Of a stretch of 64,000 bases of DNA, positions 52,006-60,689 are shown piece by piece (positions within the stretch are counted from its first letter, which is position 1; every line of letters begins with the position of its first letter). A program made the position numbers and the translations under genes. Source of the stretch: Clostridiales bacterium. GTDB taxonomy: Bacteria > Bacillota > Clostridia > Oscillospirales > Acutalibacteraceae. Where the stretch lies: NCBI GenBank assembly GCA_021199275.1, contig JAJQIJ010000024.1, positions 1-64,000 on the forward strand. The letters are read 5' to 3'. A model generated the notes under the pieces. The model ran no database searches. It worked only from the letters and a program-made list of their open reading frames with translations, and was not told the DNA's origin.

Positions 52006-53682
52006 ATGGAATATACAACAAAATACAATGTCAAGACAACAATGTATAAGCAGTTTGAAAATTCGGTAAACGAAAGGCAGGGCGCGCCCTGCGTATACTA
52101 TTATAACAACACGCTGAGCTGGAATGACATGAGCGACATGGTTGACAGATGCGCCGCCGCGCTCAAAGCAAACGGCGTGCAATGCGGCGACAAGGTTGTA
52201 ATATGCCTGCCGAATATTCCGCAGTGCCTTGCCGCAATTTATGCCGTAAATAAAATCGGCGCCATAGCTTCTATGCTGCACCCGCTGTCTGTAAAATCTG
52301 AAGCTGACTATACAATTAAGCTTGTGGGCGCTAAATTTGCATTTTGCTTTGACATTTCTGAAAAGGCTTTTACCGGCAACCCCGAACTTACTCTTGTGCT
52401 GTGCAAAACAGCCACCTATTTCCCAAAAAATGTAATGGGCTTAATATACGGCGCGGCGTTCAAAAAGAAAATAAAGGGCAAAACCGCGCCTGCCGAAAAT
52501 GTAAAAAAGCTTATTGAATGGACTGACTTTTTAAACGAAGGCGATTCATACATAGCCGAAAACGGCGTGCCTGAAGCCGCGCAGGACTGCACGGCGACTG
52601 CCGCAATTATGATGACGGGCGGCACCACCGGCAACCCCAAGGGCGTTATGCTGACGTCAGAGGCCATTAACAACCTTTCATATGAACTTGTAAACGTGGT
52701 TGAAGACGTTATGGGCATGGCGCTTGACAAAGACCGTGACGGCATGTTAACAGCGCTGCCTGTGTTCCACGGCTTTGGCTTTGCGCTTTGCATGCATGTT
52801 TCAATGTGCGTGGGCATGGCGCAGGCAATATTCCCCAGCTTTGACGCTAAAATGTGCAGTGCGGCAATTAAAAAATACCACCTTAACTATATATTCGGCG
52901 TGCCTGACTTCTTTGAAAAAGTATATGCGGCGGGCTATCTTGCCGGAATTGACATGAGCAACATGAAGCTTATTGGTTCCGGCGGTGATGTTGTGCCCTA
53001 TTCGCTGACTGAAAAAATGGACAGGCTGCTTAAAGAAAACGGCGCAAAGGTGCATTTTGTAAGCGGCTATGGGCTTACCGAATGTGTAACGGTGTGCACA
53101 TTTACAGACCCCAGGCGCGAAGCGCCGCAGGGCTGCATAGGCGTGCCGTGTTACAATGTTGAATGCATGACTGTTGTGCCCGGCACCACTGAAGAATGCA
53201 AAGGGGTTGACGGCGAACTGTGCATTTACGCCCCGACTCTTATGCAGGGCTATATTCACGATAAAGAAGAAACAGACAAGGTGTTGCAGCTGCACCCTGA
53301 CGGCAGGGTTTGGCTGCATTCCGGCGACATGTGCAACATTGCCGAAAACGGCGACATTTATTACCGCCAAAGGCTTAAAAGAGTTTATAAAATCAGCGGT
53401 TATCTTGTTTACCCCTCTTTCATTGAAGAAACATACCGCGCCATGGCTGAAATTGAAGACTGCTGTGTAATCGGCAAGGAAGTCGGCGGGAAAACAGTGC
53501 TCAAGCTGTTTGTTGTTAAGACAAAAAAATACCGCAGCGACAACGAAGAGGAGCTCACTGAAAAGATACTTGATTTTGCACGGCAAAACCTGTCAAAATG
53601 GTCTGTTCCGAAAGAGGTTGAATATATTGACGCCCTGCCCAGAACAAAAGTCGGCAAGGTGGATTTCAAGGTGCTCAAATAA
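52006..53682 (+). CDS. AMP-dependent acyl-CoA synthetase/ligase
   Basis: 558 residues of the ANL superfamily. The P-loop is IMMTGGTTGNPKGVMLTS (~residue 205), the A5 motif is VSGYGLTECVT (~348), the A7 aspartate in WLHSGDMCNI, A8 in RQRLKRVYKISGYLVYPS, and the C-terminal catalytic lysine in PRTKVGKVDFK. It activates a carboxylic acid, most likely a fatty acid, as acyl-AMP and then the CoA thioester. AACAGGGG precedes the ATG. Own promoter and terminator; chain length cannot be told. Confidence 0.92.
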   Translation: MEYTTKYNVKTTMYKQFENSVNERQGAPCVYYYNNTLSWNDMSDMVDRCAAALKANGVQCGDKVVICLPNIPQCLAAIYAVNKIGAIASMLHPLSVKSEADYTIKLVGAKFAFCFDISEKAFTGNPELTLVLCKTATYFPKNVMGLIYGAAFKKKIKGKTAPAENVKKLIEWTDFLNEGDSYIAENGVPEAAQDCTATAAIMMTGGTTGNPKGVMLTSEAINNLSYELVNVVEDVMGMALDKDRDGMLTALPVFHGFGFALCMHVSMCVGMAQAIFPSFDAKMCSAAIKKYHLNYIFGVPDFFEKVYAAGYLAGIDMSNMKLIGSGGDVVPYSLTEKMDRLLKENGAKVHFVSGYGLTECVTVCTFTDPRREAPQGCIGVPCYNVECMTVVPGTTEECKGVDGELCIYAPTLMQGYIHDKEETDKVLQLHPDGRVWLHSGDMCNIAENGDIYYRQRLKRVYKISGYLVYPSFIEETYRAMAEIEDCCVIGKEVGGKTVLKLFVVKTKKYRSDNEEELTEKILDFARQNLSKWSVPKEVEYIDALPRTKVGKVDFKVLK

Positions 53683-53706
53683 GGAAATAACCAAAAAACC
53701 AAAAAC

Positions 53707-53742
53707 GCCCCGCGGGTGTATAACCGGCGGGGCTGTTTTTTT
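53707..53742 (+). terminator. Terminator of the acyl-CoA synthetase gene
   Basis: GCCCCGC (53707-53713) pairs with GCGGGGC (53727-53733), followed by a run of seven or more T. Confidence 0.85.
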
Positions 53743-53875
53743 AGCGGAGCCGCCAATTCCCTGCCGACTTACGCCCAACATTAAATGCCCGGCAAATGCT
53801 GCGCGTTTGATTTTTTTAAATGCGCCACCCAGTGACCGGCACGGGAAGCGCTGTTTGCGAAAGGCAAAATAAAAA

Positions 53876-53903
53876 TTGACTTTTTTTCGCGATATGTTAT
53901 TAT
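53876..53903 (+). promoter_or_regulatory. Promoter of the YjdF-like membrane protein gene
   Basis: TTGACT (53876-53881) and TATTAT (53898-53903), 16-nt spacer. Confidence 0.55.
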
Positions 53904-53970
53904 ATTTAAAACGGCACTCTGCCCCGCCCCGCGGCGCAGGCGTTTCAAATAAAATGTGGGAAAGTTGAAA

Positions 53971-54654
53971 ATGGCATACAAAATAAAAAAAGACCCCGTA
54001 AATTTGATACCAAAAGCACAGCTGGCGTTTTGGCTTGTTGTGCGAATTTCTCTTATAGGCTGCGCGATATATTCATTTGTTCAGGGCGACCTTGTAATGG
54101 GCTTTGAGTCTGTGTTCAGCTTTATTTTCACGCATTTGTGGGACATGTTTCAGGTGTTCGGCAACGGCTCTTTTATTGAAGACGTGCCGCCTCTTTCACA
54201 GACAATGCTTAACATAATAATATTTTTAGGAATTGTGATAGGCTCTTACGGCGCTCTGTTTGACAGAGTTTTATGGTATGACAATTTCATGCACATAATG
54301 TCAGGCTTTGTGTCTGCCGTGTTCGGCTATGATTTTGCCTGCATTATTCAGCGTAAAAAGGGCAAATGCGCCGCCACTCTGGCTGCAATTTTTTCAATAA
54401 CCTTTGCGCTTTCCATTGCTGTGGGCTGGGAATTTTATGAATTTGCCATGGACACGCTGCACGGCACCAATTTGCAGCTTTCCAAAGCGGGGGCTGAAAC
54501 CGCCGCGTTTGACCTTTCAAAATATAACGGCGAATACGGCTATCTTGGGCTGGTGGACACCATGACTGACCTTATAATGAACGCCGTGGGCGGCATTGCC
54601 GGAATGGTATTTATAACAGTTTTAAGAAATAAAAAGAAAAAATCAAAAAAATAA
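53971..54654 (+). CDS. Small polytopic membrane protein (DUF2238/YjdF-like)
   Basis: 227 residues with about five membrane helices. The conserved RVLWYDNFMHIMSGFVSAVFGY in the middle (given as YDNFMHIMSGF), VGWEFYEFAMDTLHG, and LGLVDTMTDLIMNAVGG are the histidine, glutamate and aspartate motifs of the YjdF family. No biochemical role is established. The start ATG 53971 follows GGGAAAG; a GTG fifteen bases upstream is possible. The gene has its own promoter and lies before spoIIE. Confidence 0.8.
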   Translation: MAYKIKKDPVNLIPKAQLAFWLVVRISLIGCAIYSFVQGDLVMGFESVFSFIFTHLWDMFQVFGNGSFIEDVPPLSQTMLNIIIFLGIVIGSYGALFDRVLWYDNFMHIMSGFVSAVFGYDFACIIQRKKGKCAATLAAIFSITFALSIAVGWEFYEFAMDTLHGTNLQLSKAGAETAAFDLSKYNGEYGYLGLVDTMTDLIMNAVGGIAGMVFITVLRNKKKKSKK

Positions 54655-54670
54655 ATTTTAGCTCTCTCTT

Positions 54671-54703
54671 GTGACAAATTTTTTGTAAATACGCTTTTAT
54701 AAT
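54671..54703 (+). promoter_or_regulatory. Spo0A-activated type promoter of spoIIE
   Basis: GTGACA (54671-54676) and a perfect TATAAT (54698-54703) are 21 nt apart, the unusual spacing of the B. subtilis spoIIE and spoIIG promoters. A 0A-box-like TGACAAA (54672-54678) overlaps the -35 region. Confidence 0.6.
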
Positions 54704-54765
54704 ATAGCTGACAGCAGATGCATTGGCAGGCGCTGTCCTATATCCTTATTTGTGGACGTGTAAAA

Positions 54766-56916
54766 ATGAAAATCACCTTACCCAACTTAAAGGGCGCGCA
54801 AAAAAAGGATGTTAAGAAGAGAATCAGTGAAAATATTAAAAGCGAAAAATTTCGTTTCGCTCTCGGGGCTATTATTTATTTTTTAACGGCTCTGGCACTT
54901 TCGCAAAGCACGGTGCTGGCAACTGCCGCCCCGTTCGGCGTGGCTTTCACGGCGGTTTCAAAAAAGCATAATTATATTTTTTCCGCGCTGGGGGCAACGC
55001 TGGGTTATTTGCTGTTTTGCCCCGAACATTTTGCAAGATATGCACTGGCAGTGCTTATAGCGGCGCTGGGCGCCATGGCTGGCGAGCTGGCGGGGGCGCG
55101 GCGCAGCGCGGTGTTGCCGTGTTTTATTTCGTTTATAGCGCTTATCGCAACCGGCATAGCAGAAAATGCAAGACTGGGCGTTTTTTTGGCAGATTATGCC
55201 ATTACGTTAGGCGAAGGAATACTGGGCATTGGCGGCGCATATTTTTTTTCAAAAACGCTTGCCCTGAGCCCAAAGCGCATTAAATTAAGGGCAATAGGCA
55301 CAGCTGAAAGCGCATGCATTATAATTTCATTTTCAATTTTACTTATGAGCCTTACCGGGTTGAGCGTTGGCGGAATTTCACCGGCGCGCATAATAGCTGT
55401 GCTTGCCATTCTTATTACGCTTTTCTATGCAGATGAAAAAGCGGGCGTTTTACTTGCGCTGTGTCTTGGATTTGTAATTTCATTTTCGGGCGGCGACACG
55501 CTTTATTTAAGCGGGGCATACGGCTTTTCGGCACTTGCTGCGGCGCTGTTTTGCACATTGGGCGCATTTCCCGCCGCGGCGGCATTTTTGCTGTCTGACA
55601 CGCTTTTCTGCCTGGCGGCGGGAAGCACATTTGCGCTGTATACGGCGGCAGAGGCTCTTACGGCGGCAATAGTATTTTTGCTGCTGCCAAAGGCGCTGGG
55701 CGAAAAAATAGAGGCCGCTGTAAAAGGTAGGCGTGACAGCACGCCTGACGGGTCGCTCAGAAAAAGCCTGGTGGTGCGCCTGCGCTTTGCAGCCGGCGCC
55801 ATGAATTATATAAGCGAAAGCGTTAACGAGGTGCGTGAAAAAATAAGCGACATTAACGCAAGAAAAATGGCGGAAAATGCCGCACGGCTGAGTTCAGACG
55901 AATATATAACACAGGAAATAATAAATGAAAAGACAAATGACATAAGGCGCGTTGCGGCAGACCAATTTTACTGTGTGTCAGGAATGCTGAGCGACCTTGC
56001 AAAGGAATTTGACGAAGCTCAGAAATTTGACGCCGCAGCCGCAGGGCAGATACGCAGCTTTCTGGGCGACGCTGAAATTTACCCTAAAAACATATCTGTT
56101 ATAGAGGACTGTTTCGGCAGATTCAGGGTTGAAATACTGGCAAACCAAAGAGAGGTTTCAATAATTGATTTAAAATATAAAGACGACATTTCAAGAATCT
56201 GCGCGCGCTATTTTGAAAAGGGCAAAATAACACAGTTTGGCAGCCAATCTATTGTTGCATTCAGCGAAAAACCCTGCTATTCGCTTGAAATAGGCTTTGC
56301 GCAGCACAGCGCAGAGGGCAGGCTATGCGGCGACACGGTAAAAGCCGTGAACGACGGCAGGGGCAAAAGCATTCTTATTATAAGCGACGGCATGGGGCGC
56401 GGCGGCCGTGCGGCGCTTGACGGCGCTATGGGCGCGGGGCTTTTGTCAAAGCTGCTTTCAGCCGGCTTTGGTTTTGACAGCGCGTTAAAGGTTGTAAATT
56501 CCGCACTGCTTGTAAAGTCAAATGAGGAAAGCCTGGCAACGCTTGACTGCGCTTCAATAGATATGTACACCGGGCGGGTTGACATTTATAAAGCAGGGGC
56601 GCCCGCGTCATATATTATAAAAGGAAACAGAGTTACAAAATGCGAACTGGCGTCTATGCCGGCAGGAATTTTGCGCGGCATTGAATTTGCCAAACGCACG
56701 GCTGTGCTTGCTGACGGGGACATAATAATTTTGCTGAGCGACGGCATTACGGAAACCGGCACAGCATGGCTTTCAGCGTTTATGACAGGCTTTGAAAACA
56801 TGCCGGCGCAGGACATAGCAGACAATATTTTAAAAGAAGCTCTGAAAGTTGCCCGGGGCACAAAAGAAGACGACATGAGCGTAATAGCCGCAAGGCTTAA
56901 TAAAAAATATGAATAA
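54766..56916 (+). CDS. spoIIE: Stage II sporulation protein E, Ser phosphatase
   Basis: 716 residues. After a basic start (~1-45) come about ten membrane helices (~50-300), a cytoplasmic regulatory region (~305-510) and a PP2C phosphatase (~520-716): LIISDGMGRGGRAALDGAMG with the metal aspartate, IDMYTGRVDIYKAGAPASY and IILLSDGITETG near the end, then KEDDMSVIAA. It dephosphorylates SpoIIAA to switch on sigma-F and acts in polar division. ATG 54766 is chosen over one at 54718, which lies at the promoter. The Spo0A-type promoter fits the role. glmS follows 17 nt later. Confidence 0.95.
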   Translation: MKITLPNLKGAQKKDVKKRISENIKSEKFRFALGAIIYFLTALALSQSTVLATAAPFGVAFTAVSKKHNYIFSALGATLGYLLFCPEHFARYALAVLIAALGAMAGELAGARRSAVLPCFISFIALIATGIAENARLGVFLADYAITLGEGILGIGGAYFFSKTLALSPKRIKLRAIGTAESACIIISFSILLMSLTGLSVGGISPARIIAVLAILITLFYADEKAGVLLALCLGFVISFSGGDTLYLSGAYGFSALAAALFCTLGAFPAAAAFLLSDTLFCLAAGSTFALYTAAEALTAAIVFLLLPKALGEKIEAAVKGRRDSTPDGSLRKSLVVRLRFAAGAMNYISESVNEVREKISDINARKMAENAARLSSDEYITQEIINEKTNDIRRVAADQFYCVSGMLSDLAKEFDEAQKFDAAAAGQIRSFLGDAEIYPKNISVIEDCFGRFRVEILANQREVSIIDLKYKDDISRICARYFEKGKITQFGSQSIVAFSEKPCYSLEIGFAQHSAEGRLCGDTVKAVNDGRGKSILIISDGMGRGGRAALDGAMGAGLLSKLLSAGFGFDSALKVVNSALLVKSNEESLATLDCASIDMYTGRVDIYKAGAPASYIIKGNRVTKCELASMPAGILRGIEFAKRTAVLADGDIIILLSDGITETGTAWLSAFMTGFENMPAQDIADNILKEALKVARGTKEDDMSVIAARLNKKYE

Positions 56917-56933
56917 AAACCGGGGTGAAAACC

Positions 56934-58751
56934 ATGTGCGGAATAGTTGGTTATATAGGAAAAAGCGAAGCCACCGGCATGCTTATTGAAGGGCTGAAAA
57001 GCCTGGAATACCGCGGCTATGACAGCGGCGGCGTGGCAGTGTCAGACAACGGGCGGCTGCAGGTTGTAAAGGCAAAGGGCGAAATAAAAAATTTGCGCTC
57101 GAAGCTGCGCGGCAACGAGCCTGCCGGGCACCTTGGAATAGGCCACACGCGCTGGGCAACGCACGGCGCGGCAAATGAAATAAACGCGCACCCGCATTGC
57201 AGCCCCCATTTTGCGGTTGTGCACAACGGCATTATTGAAAATTACAAGGAAATAAAAGAAAGCCTTGCAATGAATTCAATTACATTTGAAAGTGAAACAG
57301 ACACAGAAGTCATTCCGAAACTGTTGGAACTTAATTATGAGGGCGACGTTTTAGACGCTTTGAAAAAAACCATAAAGCTGCTACAGGGCTCTTATGCGCT
57401 GGGCATAATATGCACAGACGAGCCGGAAACCCTTTACTGCGCAAAAAAAGCTTCGCCGTTAATAATAGGGCTGGGGCAGGGTGAAAACTTTATAGCGTCT
57501 GACATAAACGCGCTCTCAGCTCACACAAGCGAAGCCGTTTATCTGGACGACGGCGAAACGGCAAAAATAACCGCGCATGAAATAACGGTTTATGACCGGG
57601 CGTTTTCGCGCGTGGAAAAGGAAATAAAAAAAATAAACGCCGCAGCCGAAAAAACGGGCAAGGCGGGCTTTCGCCACTATATGTTAAAGGAAATATACGA
57701 ACAGACTGCGGCAGTGCAGAAAACGCTTTTGTCAATTACGAAAGACGGCGAAGTCTGTTTTGAAAATTTCCCTTACAGCGACTCTGACATAAAGCAGCTT
57801 GAAAGGGTTTATATAATAGGCTGCGGGTCTGCATATAACGTAAGCTTAATTGCCAAATATAATTTTGAAAAAATTGCCGGCATAGCTGCATTTGCGCAAT
57901 ATGCCGGGGAATTCAGATATGAAGACACGCCGCTTAACGGGCGCTGCCTTGTTATTGCGGTAAGCCAAAGCGGCGAAACGGCTGACACGCTGGCCGCGCT
58001 GAAAAAGGCTAAAGGCGCCGGCACGAAAACCATAAGCATTGTCAACGTTTCAGAAAGTTCCATTTCAAAAATGAGCTCATACAACATTCAAACTCTGGCA
58101 GGGGCAGAAATTTCCGTTGCAACCACAAAAGCATTTTCATGCCAACTGGCAGCGCTTAACATGCTGTGCCTTTATATTGCGCTAAGGCGCGGTGGCTGCA
58201 CAGAGGTTTTCAGCGAAATAGCGGTTAATATGAGCCTTATGCTGCCGAAAAAATATGAACAGATTTTTCAGCTTGAAAATCAAATAAAAGAGCTTGCTTA
58301 TGAAATTAAAAATATGGACAGCTGCTTTTTCCTTGGCAGAAACACAGATTACGCCGCCGCTCTTGAGGGCGCGTTAAAGCTAAAGGAAATCAGCTATATC
58401 AACTGCGTGGGTTACCCTGCAAGCGAGCTCAAGCACGGCACAATAAGCCTTATTGAAAAAGGCACTGTGTGCATTGGGCTTGTCAGCAGCGAAGATATTC
58501 TTAACAAAACCGTTTCAAACCTTGCAGAGGTGGCGGCAAGGGGCGCAGAGGTAATTGTGTTTGCCCCGCGCAGCATGGCGCAAAGTCTTGCGCGTTTCGG
58601 CAAAGTCATTTCTTACCCTGATTCAATTCCGCTGCTAAATGTGCAGCTTGAAATAATTGAGCTGCAGCTGCTTGCATATCATGTGGCAAATGAAAAAGGC
58701 CTGCCCATTGACAAGCCGCGAAATCTTGCAAAGTCAGTTACCGTTGAATAA
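56934..58751 (+). CDS. glmS: Glutamine-fructose-6-phosphate aminotransferase
   Basis: 605 residues. The start MCGIVGYIG exposes the catalytic cysteine after methionine removal, so ATG 56934 is correct; a GTG nine bases upstream is rejected. The glutaminase domain includes LEYRGYDSGGVAV, HTRWATHG and HNGIIENY. Two SIS sugar isomerase domains follow (GCGSAYNVSLIAKY, VSQSGETADTLAAL, LGRNTDYAAALEGALKLKEI), ending PRNLAKSVTVE. It makes glucosamine-6-phosphate for wall synthesis. No glmS ribozyme is present; the gap from spoIIE is 17 nt, so it may be transcribed with spoIIE. Confidence 0.97.
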   Translation: MCGIVGYIGKSEATGMLIEGLKSLEYRGYDSGGVAVSDNGRLQVVKAKGEIKNLRSKLRGNEPAGHLGIGHTRWATHGAANEINAHPHCSPHFAVVHNGIIENYKEIKESLAMNSITFESETDTEVIPKLLELNYEGDVLDALKKTIKLLQGSYALGIICTDEPETLYCAKKASPLIIGLGQGENFIASDINALSAHTSEAVYLDDGETAKITAHEITVYDRAFSRVEKEIKKINAAAEKTGKAGFRHYMLKEIYEQTAAVQKTLLSITKDGEVCFENFPYSDSDIKQLERVYIIGCGSAYNVSLIAKYNFEKIAGIAAFAQYAGEFRYEDTPLNGRCLVIAVSQSGETADTLAALKKAKGAGTKTISIVNVSESSISKMSSYNIQTLAGAEISVATTKAFSCQLAALNMLCLYIALRRGGCTEVFSEIAVNMSLMLPKKYEQIFQLENQIKELAYEIKNMDSCFFLGRNTDYAAALEGALKLKEISYINCVGYPASELKHGTISLIEKGTVCIGLVSSEDILNKTVSNLAEVAARGAEVIVFAPRSMAQSLARFGKVISYPDSIPLLNVQLEIIELQLLAYHVANEKGLPIDKPRNLAKSVTVE

Positions 58752-58753
58752 CT

Positions 58754-58785
58754 AAAAAAAAGCGCCCATTGCGGCGCTTTTTTTG
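58754..58785 (+). terminator. Terminator of glmS
   Basis: An A run and AGCGCC (58761-58766) pair with GGCGCT (58773-58778) and a T run, loop CATTGC. Confidence 0.9.
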
Positions 58786-58794
58786 TGGTTAAAT

Positions 58795-58900
58795 CCCGGC
58801 AGCAAAACAGCTGCCGGGCTCTGCAATGTCTTTAATAAGGACTTAAAAGTCATTTTTACCAAACGCACCGCCCCGCACCAATGCCGAAGTGCGGGCGGGC
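58795..58900 (-). terminator. Hairpins between glmS and spo0A
   Basis: CCCGGCAGC (58795-58803) pairs with GCTGCCGGG (58810-58818), and CCGCCCCGCAC (58868-58878) with GTGCGGGCGG (58889-58898). Either may end the leftward spo0A transcript, though T runs are weak. Confidence 0.35.
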
Positions 58901-58946
58901 GGTTAAACAAGTTTTAAACTCTGCATTTTCGGTGTGCCGTGCCGAT

Positions 58947-59708
58947 TTATGCGGTAACTTTGAGTGACAAACGCAGTCTGTCAGCAATCATGGCAATAAA
59001 TTCGCTGTTTGTCGGCTTGCCGCGCTGGCTTTGAATTGTATAACCGAAAAAGGAAGAAAGCACTTCAACATCGCCGCGGCTCCACGCCACCTCAATGGCA
59101 TGGCGCATTGCCCTTTCCACCCTTGATGAAGTAGAGGAATACATCTTTGCCACTGTTGGGTACAGCCGCTTTGTAACCGCGTCAAGCATGTCACTGTTGT
59201 CTACACACAGCCTTATGGCAGTGCGCAGATACTGATAGCCTTTTATGTGCGCAGGAACACCTATCTGGTGCAAAATTTCAGTTATTACAACGTCAATATC
59301 TGCATCAGCGGAAATTTCTGCTTTTTTCTTTTCAAGCCGCCAATTAGACAAGCGTTCAATTCTTTTGGCAACGGATTTCGCTGTTACGGGCTTGATAAAG
59401 AAATAATCTGCCCCGGCGTTAATCATTTGCTCTTCAAAGCTTGGGTTGCTGACCGAAGACAGTAACAAAACCAAAGGGCGCTTAGTCAACGCTTCATTGA
59501 TATGCTCAAGAACTTCAAGCCCATCCGCATTGGACATAAATACGTCCATAAGGACCGCGTCAAAATGCTGCGAATCAAGCAGCGCCATAACGCGTTCCCC
59601 ATCTTTTCCTGCCAACACTGCGGAAAAGCCGAAAACCTCGAGTTCCTTCTTACAATCCCTGCCAAATGATGTGTCATCTGCAATAAGAACCTTAAATTTC
59701 ATGCTCAT
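58947..59708 (-). CDS. spo0A: Sporulation master regulator Spo0A
   Basis: 253 residues. The receiver domain has the acidic pair in LIADDTSFG, the phosphorylated aspartate in DAVLMDVFM (~57), [10 protein letters not shown], and the lysine in YFFIKPVTA. The C-terminal DNA-binding domain (~140-253) is nearly diagnostic: [51 protein letters not shown] and [18 protein letters not shown]. Start MSMKFK at 59708 with AGGCAG 6 nt upstream; open frame continues to 59801 without similarity. It controls sporulation entry, including the spoIIE promoter in this window. Confidence 0.97.
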   Translation of the reverse strand: MSMKFKVLIADDTSFGRDCKKELEVFGFSAVLAGKDGERVMALLDSQHFDAVLMDVFMSNADGLEVLEHINEALTKRPLVLLLSSVSNPSFEEQMINAGADYFFIKPVTAKSVAKRIERLSNWRLEKKKAEISADADIDVVITEILHQIGVPAHIKGYQYLRTAIRLCVDNSDMLDAVTKRLYPTVAKMYSSTSSRVERAMRHAIEVAWSRGDVEVLSSFFGYTIQSQRGKPTNSEFIAMIADRLRLSLKVTA

Positions 59709-59791
59709 TATAATCTGCCTTTCAGTCCATAGGCAAAAGCCCGGACAATAGATTATCTCCCTTATCATACGCAGCGGTGAACACCATTTAT

Positions 59792-59820
59792 AGATTAACA
59801 CACTTTTTTATAAATTTCAA
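59792..59820 (-). promoter_or_regulatory. Promoter of spo0A
   Basis: TTGAAA (59815-59820) and TAATCT (59792-59797) on the minus strand, 17-nt spacer. A 0A-box-like TGTCAAA (59875-59881) lies ~55 bp upstream of the -35, in a very T-rich tract. Confidence 0.65.
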
Positions 59821-59947
59821 TACTTTTTTTCACTTTTTTTCGTATTTTTATTAATTTTCTTAACTTTTTTGCATTTTGACAAAAATCTTTAACATTTTAA
59901 TACTGTTTTTATTAAAATTATTGTTAAAATATCTATTTGTGCAATTA

Positions 59948-59982
59948 CAAACAGAAACGCCATGCTTTAACGCATGGCGTTT
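59948..59982 (-). terminator. Terminator overlapping the end of the DUF624 gene
   Basis: AAACGCCATGC (59955-59965) pairs with GCATGGCGTTT (59972-59982); the stem includes the last four codons. Read leftward it is followed by TTTCTGTTTG. Confidence 0.7.
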
Positions 59983-60608
59983 ATTGTGCAATAAGAGCCT
60001 AAAAGAGAGCAAAGTGAAAAATAAAACAAAAGCAAAACGATTATTGTATAAGGAAAAAAGAAGAAAACAATTAAACTCATAATAAAAACCGCCGAAAATG
60101 ATAAAAAAGTCGATTTCATATTATAAACGCTTAGTAAAAATGCTTTTTTGGCGATTTGCCCAAAAGAGCCTTTTTCTAAAGTAATTAAGTAAAAAAAATA
60201 AGGCGTTACAAGCAAAATAAAAAAAACAGCCGAAACCGAAATAAGCGCTGCGATTTTAAAAAAGCAAATACTTTCAGACAGTTCAGAATAAAAAAGCGCC
60301 GAAAAGCAGATAATTAAGAAAGGAATGAACACCGCCAAGCCTGCCGGGCAGGCGCGTTTGAAATATTTTTTAAAATAATGAAAATACTGCCAAAACACCG
60401 CCACGGGTCTGTCAAGCACCATCAATGCCGTTATTTTGCCGGCAGCCGCAAGAGACGCGCCCACGGTAAAAAGCGGCAGCGATGTCAAAATAAACAGCAA
60501 ATTCAGCGCAACCAAGTCAAAGAAATTGTAAAACACCAGCTGGAAAATGCGCGCCGCCCCCTTTTTAGGCTCATAGCGCACGGTTTTTTCAAAATTAAAA
60601 AGCTTCAT
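59967..60608 (-). CDS. YesL-like membrane protein (DUF624)
   Basis: 213 residues with about five membrane helices. The beginning FNFEKTVRYEPKKGAARIFQ, then NLLFILTSLPLFTVGASLAA and the late ITLEKGSFGQIAKKAFLLS are characteristic of the DUF624/YesL group, small proteins found beside family-1 sugar ABC transporters. It lies divergently from such an operon (gap 81 bp), which supports the call. Function in the transporter is not known. Its last codons form a terminator. Confidence 0.85.
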   Translation of the reverse strand: MKLFNFEKTVRYEPKKGAARIFQLVFYNFFDLVALNLLFILTSLPLFTVGASLAAAGKITALMVLDRPVAVFWQYFHYFKKYFKRACPAGLAVFIPFLIICFSALFYSELSESICFFKIAALISVSAVFFILLVTPYFFYLITLEKGSFGQIAKKAFLLSVYNMKSTFLSFSAVFIMSLIVFFFFPYTIIVLLLFYFSLCSLLGSYCTINAMR

Positions 60609-60689
60609 ATATTCACCTTACATATGCCTGATATTTTAATTATGCATATTTTTTTAAAATAATATTCGATTAATAAAAGAGGAATAATT

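Noticed and set aside
56880..56934. glmS ribozyme
   Set aside because: The gap to spoIIE is 17 nt, too short, and the ribozyme would have to lie within the spoIIE coding region.
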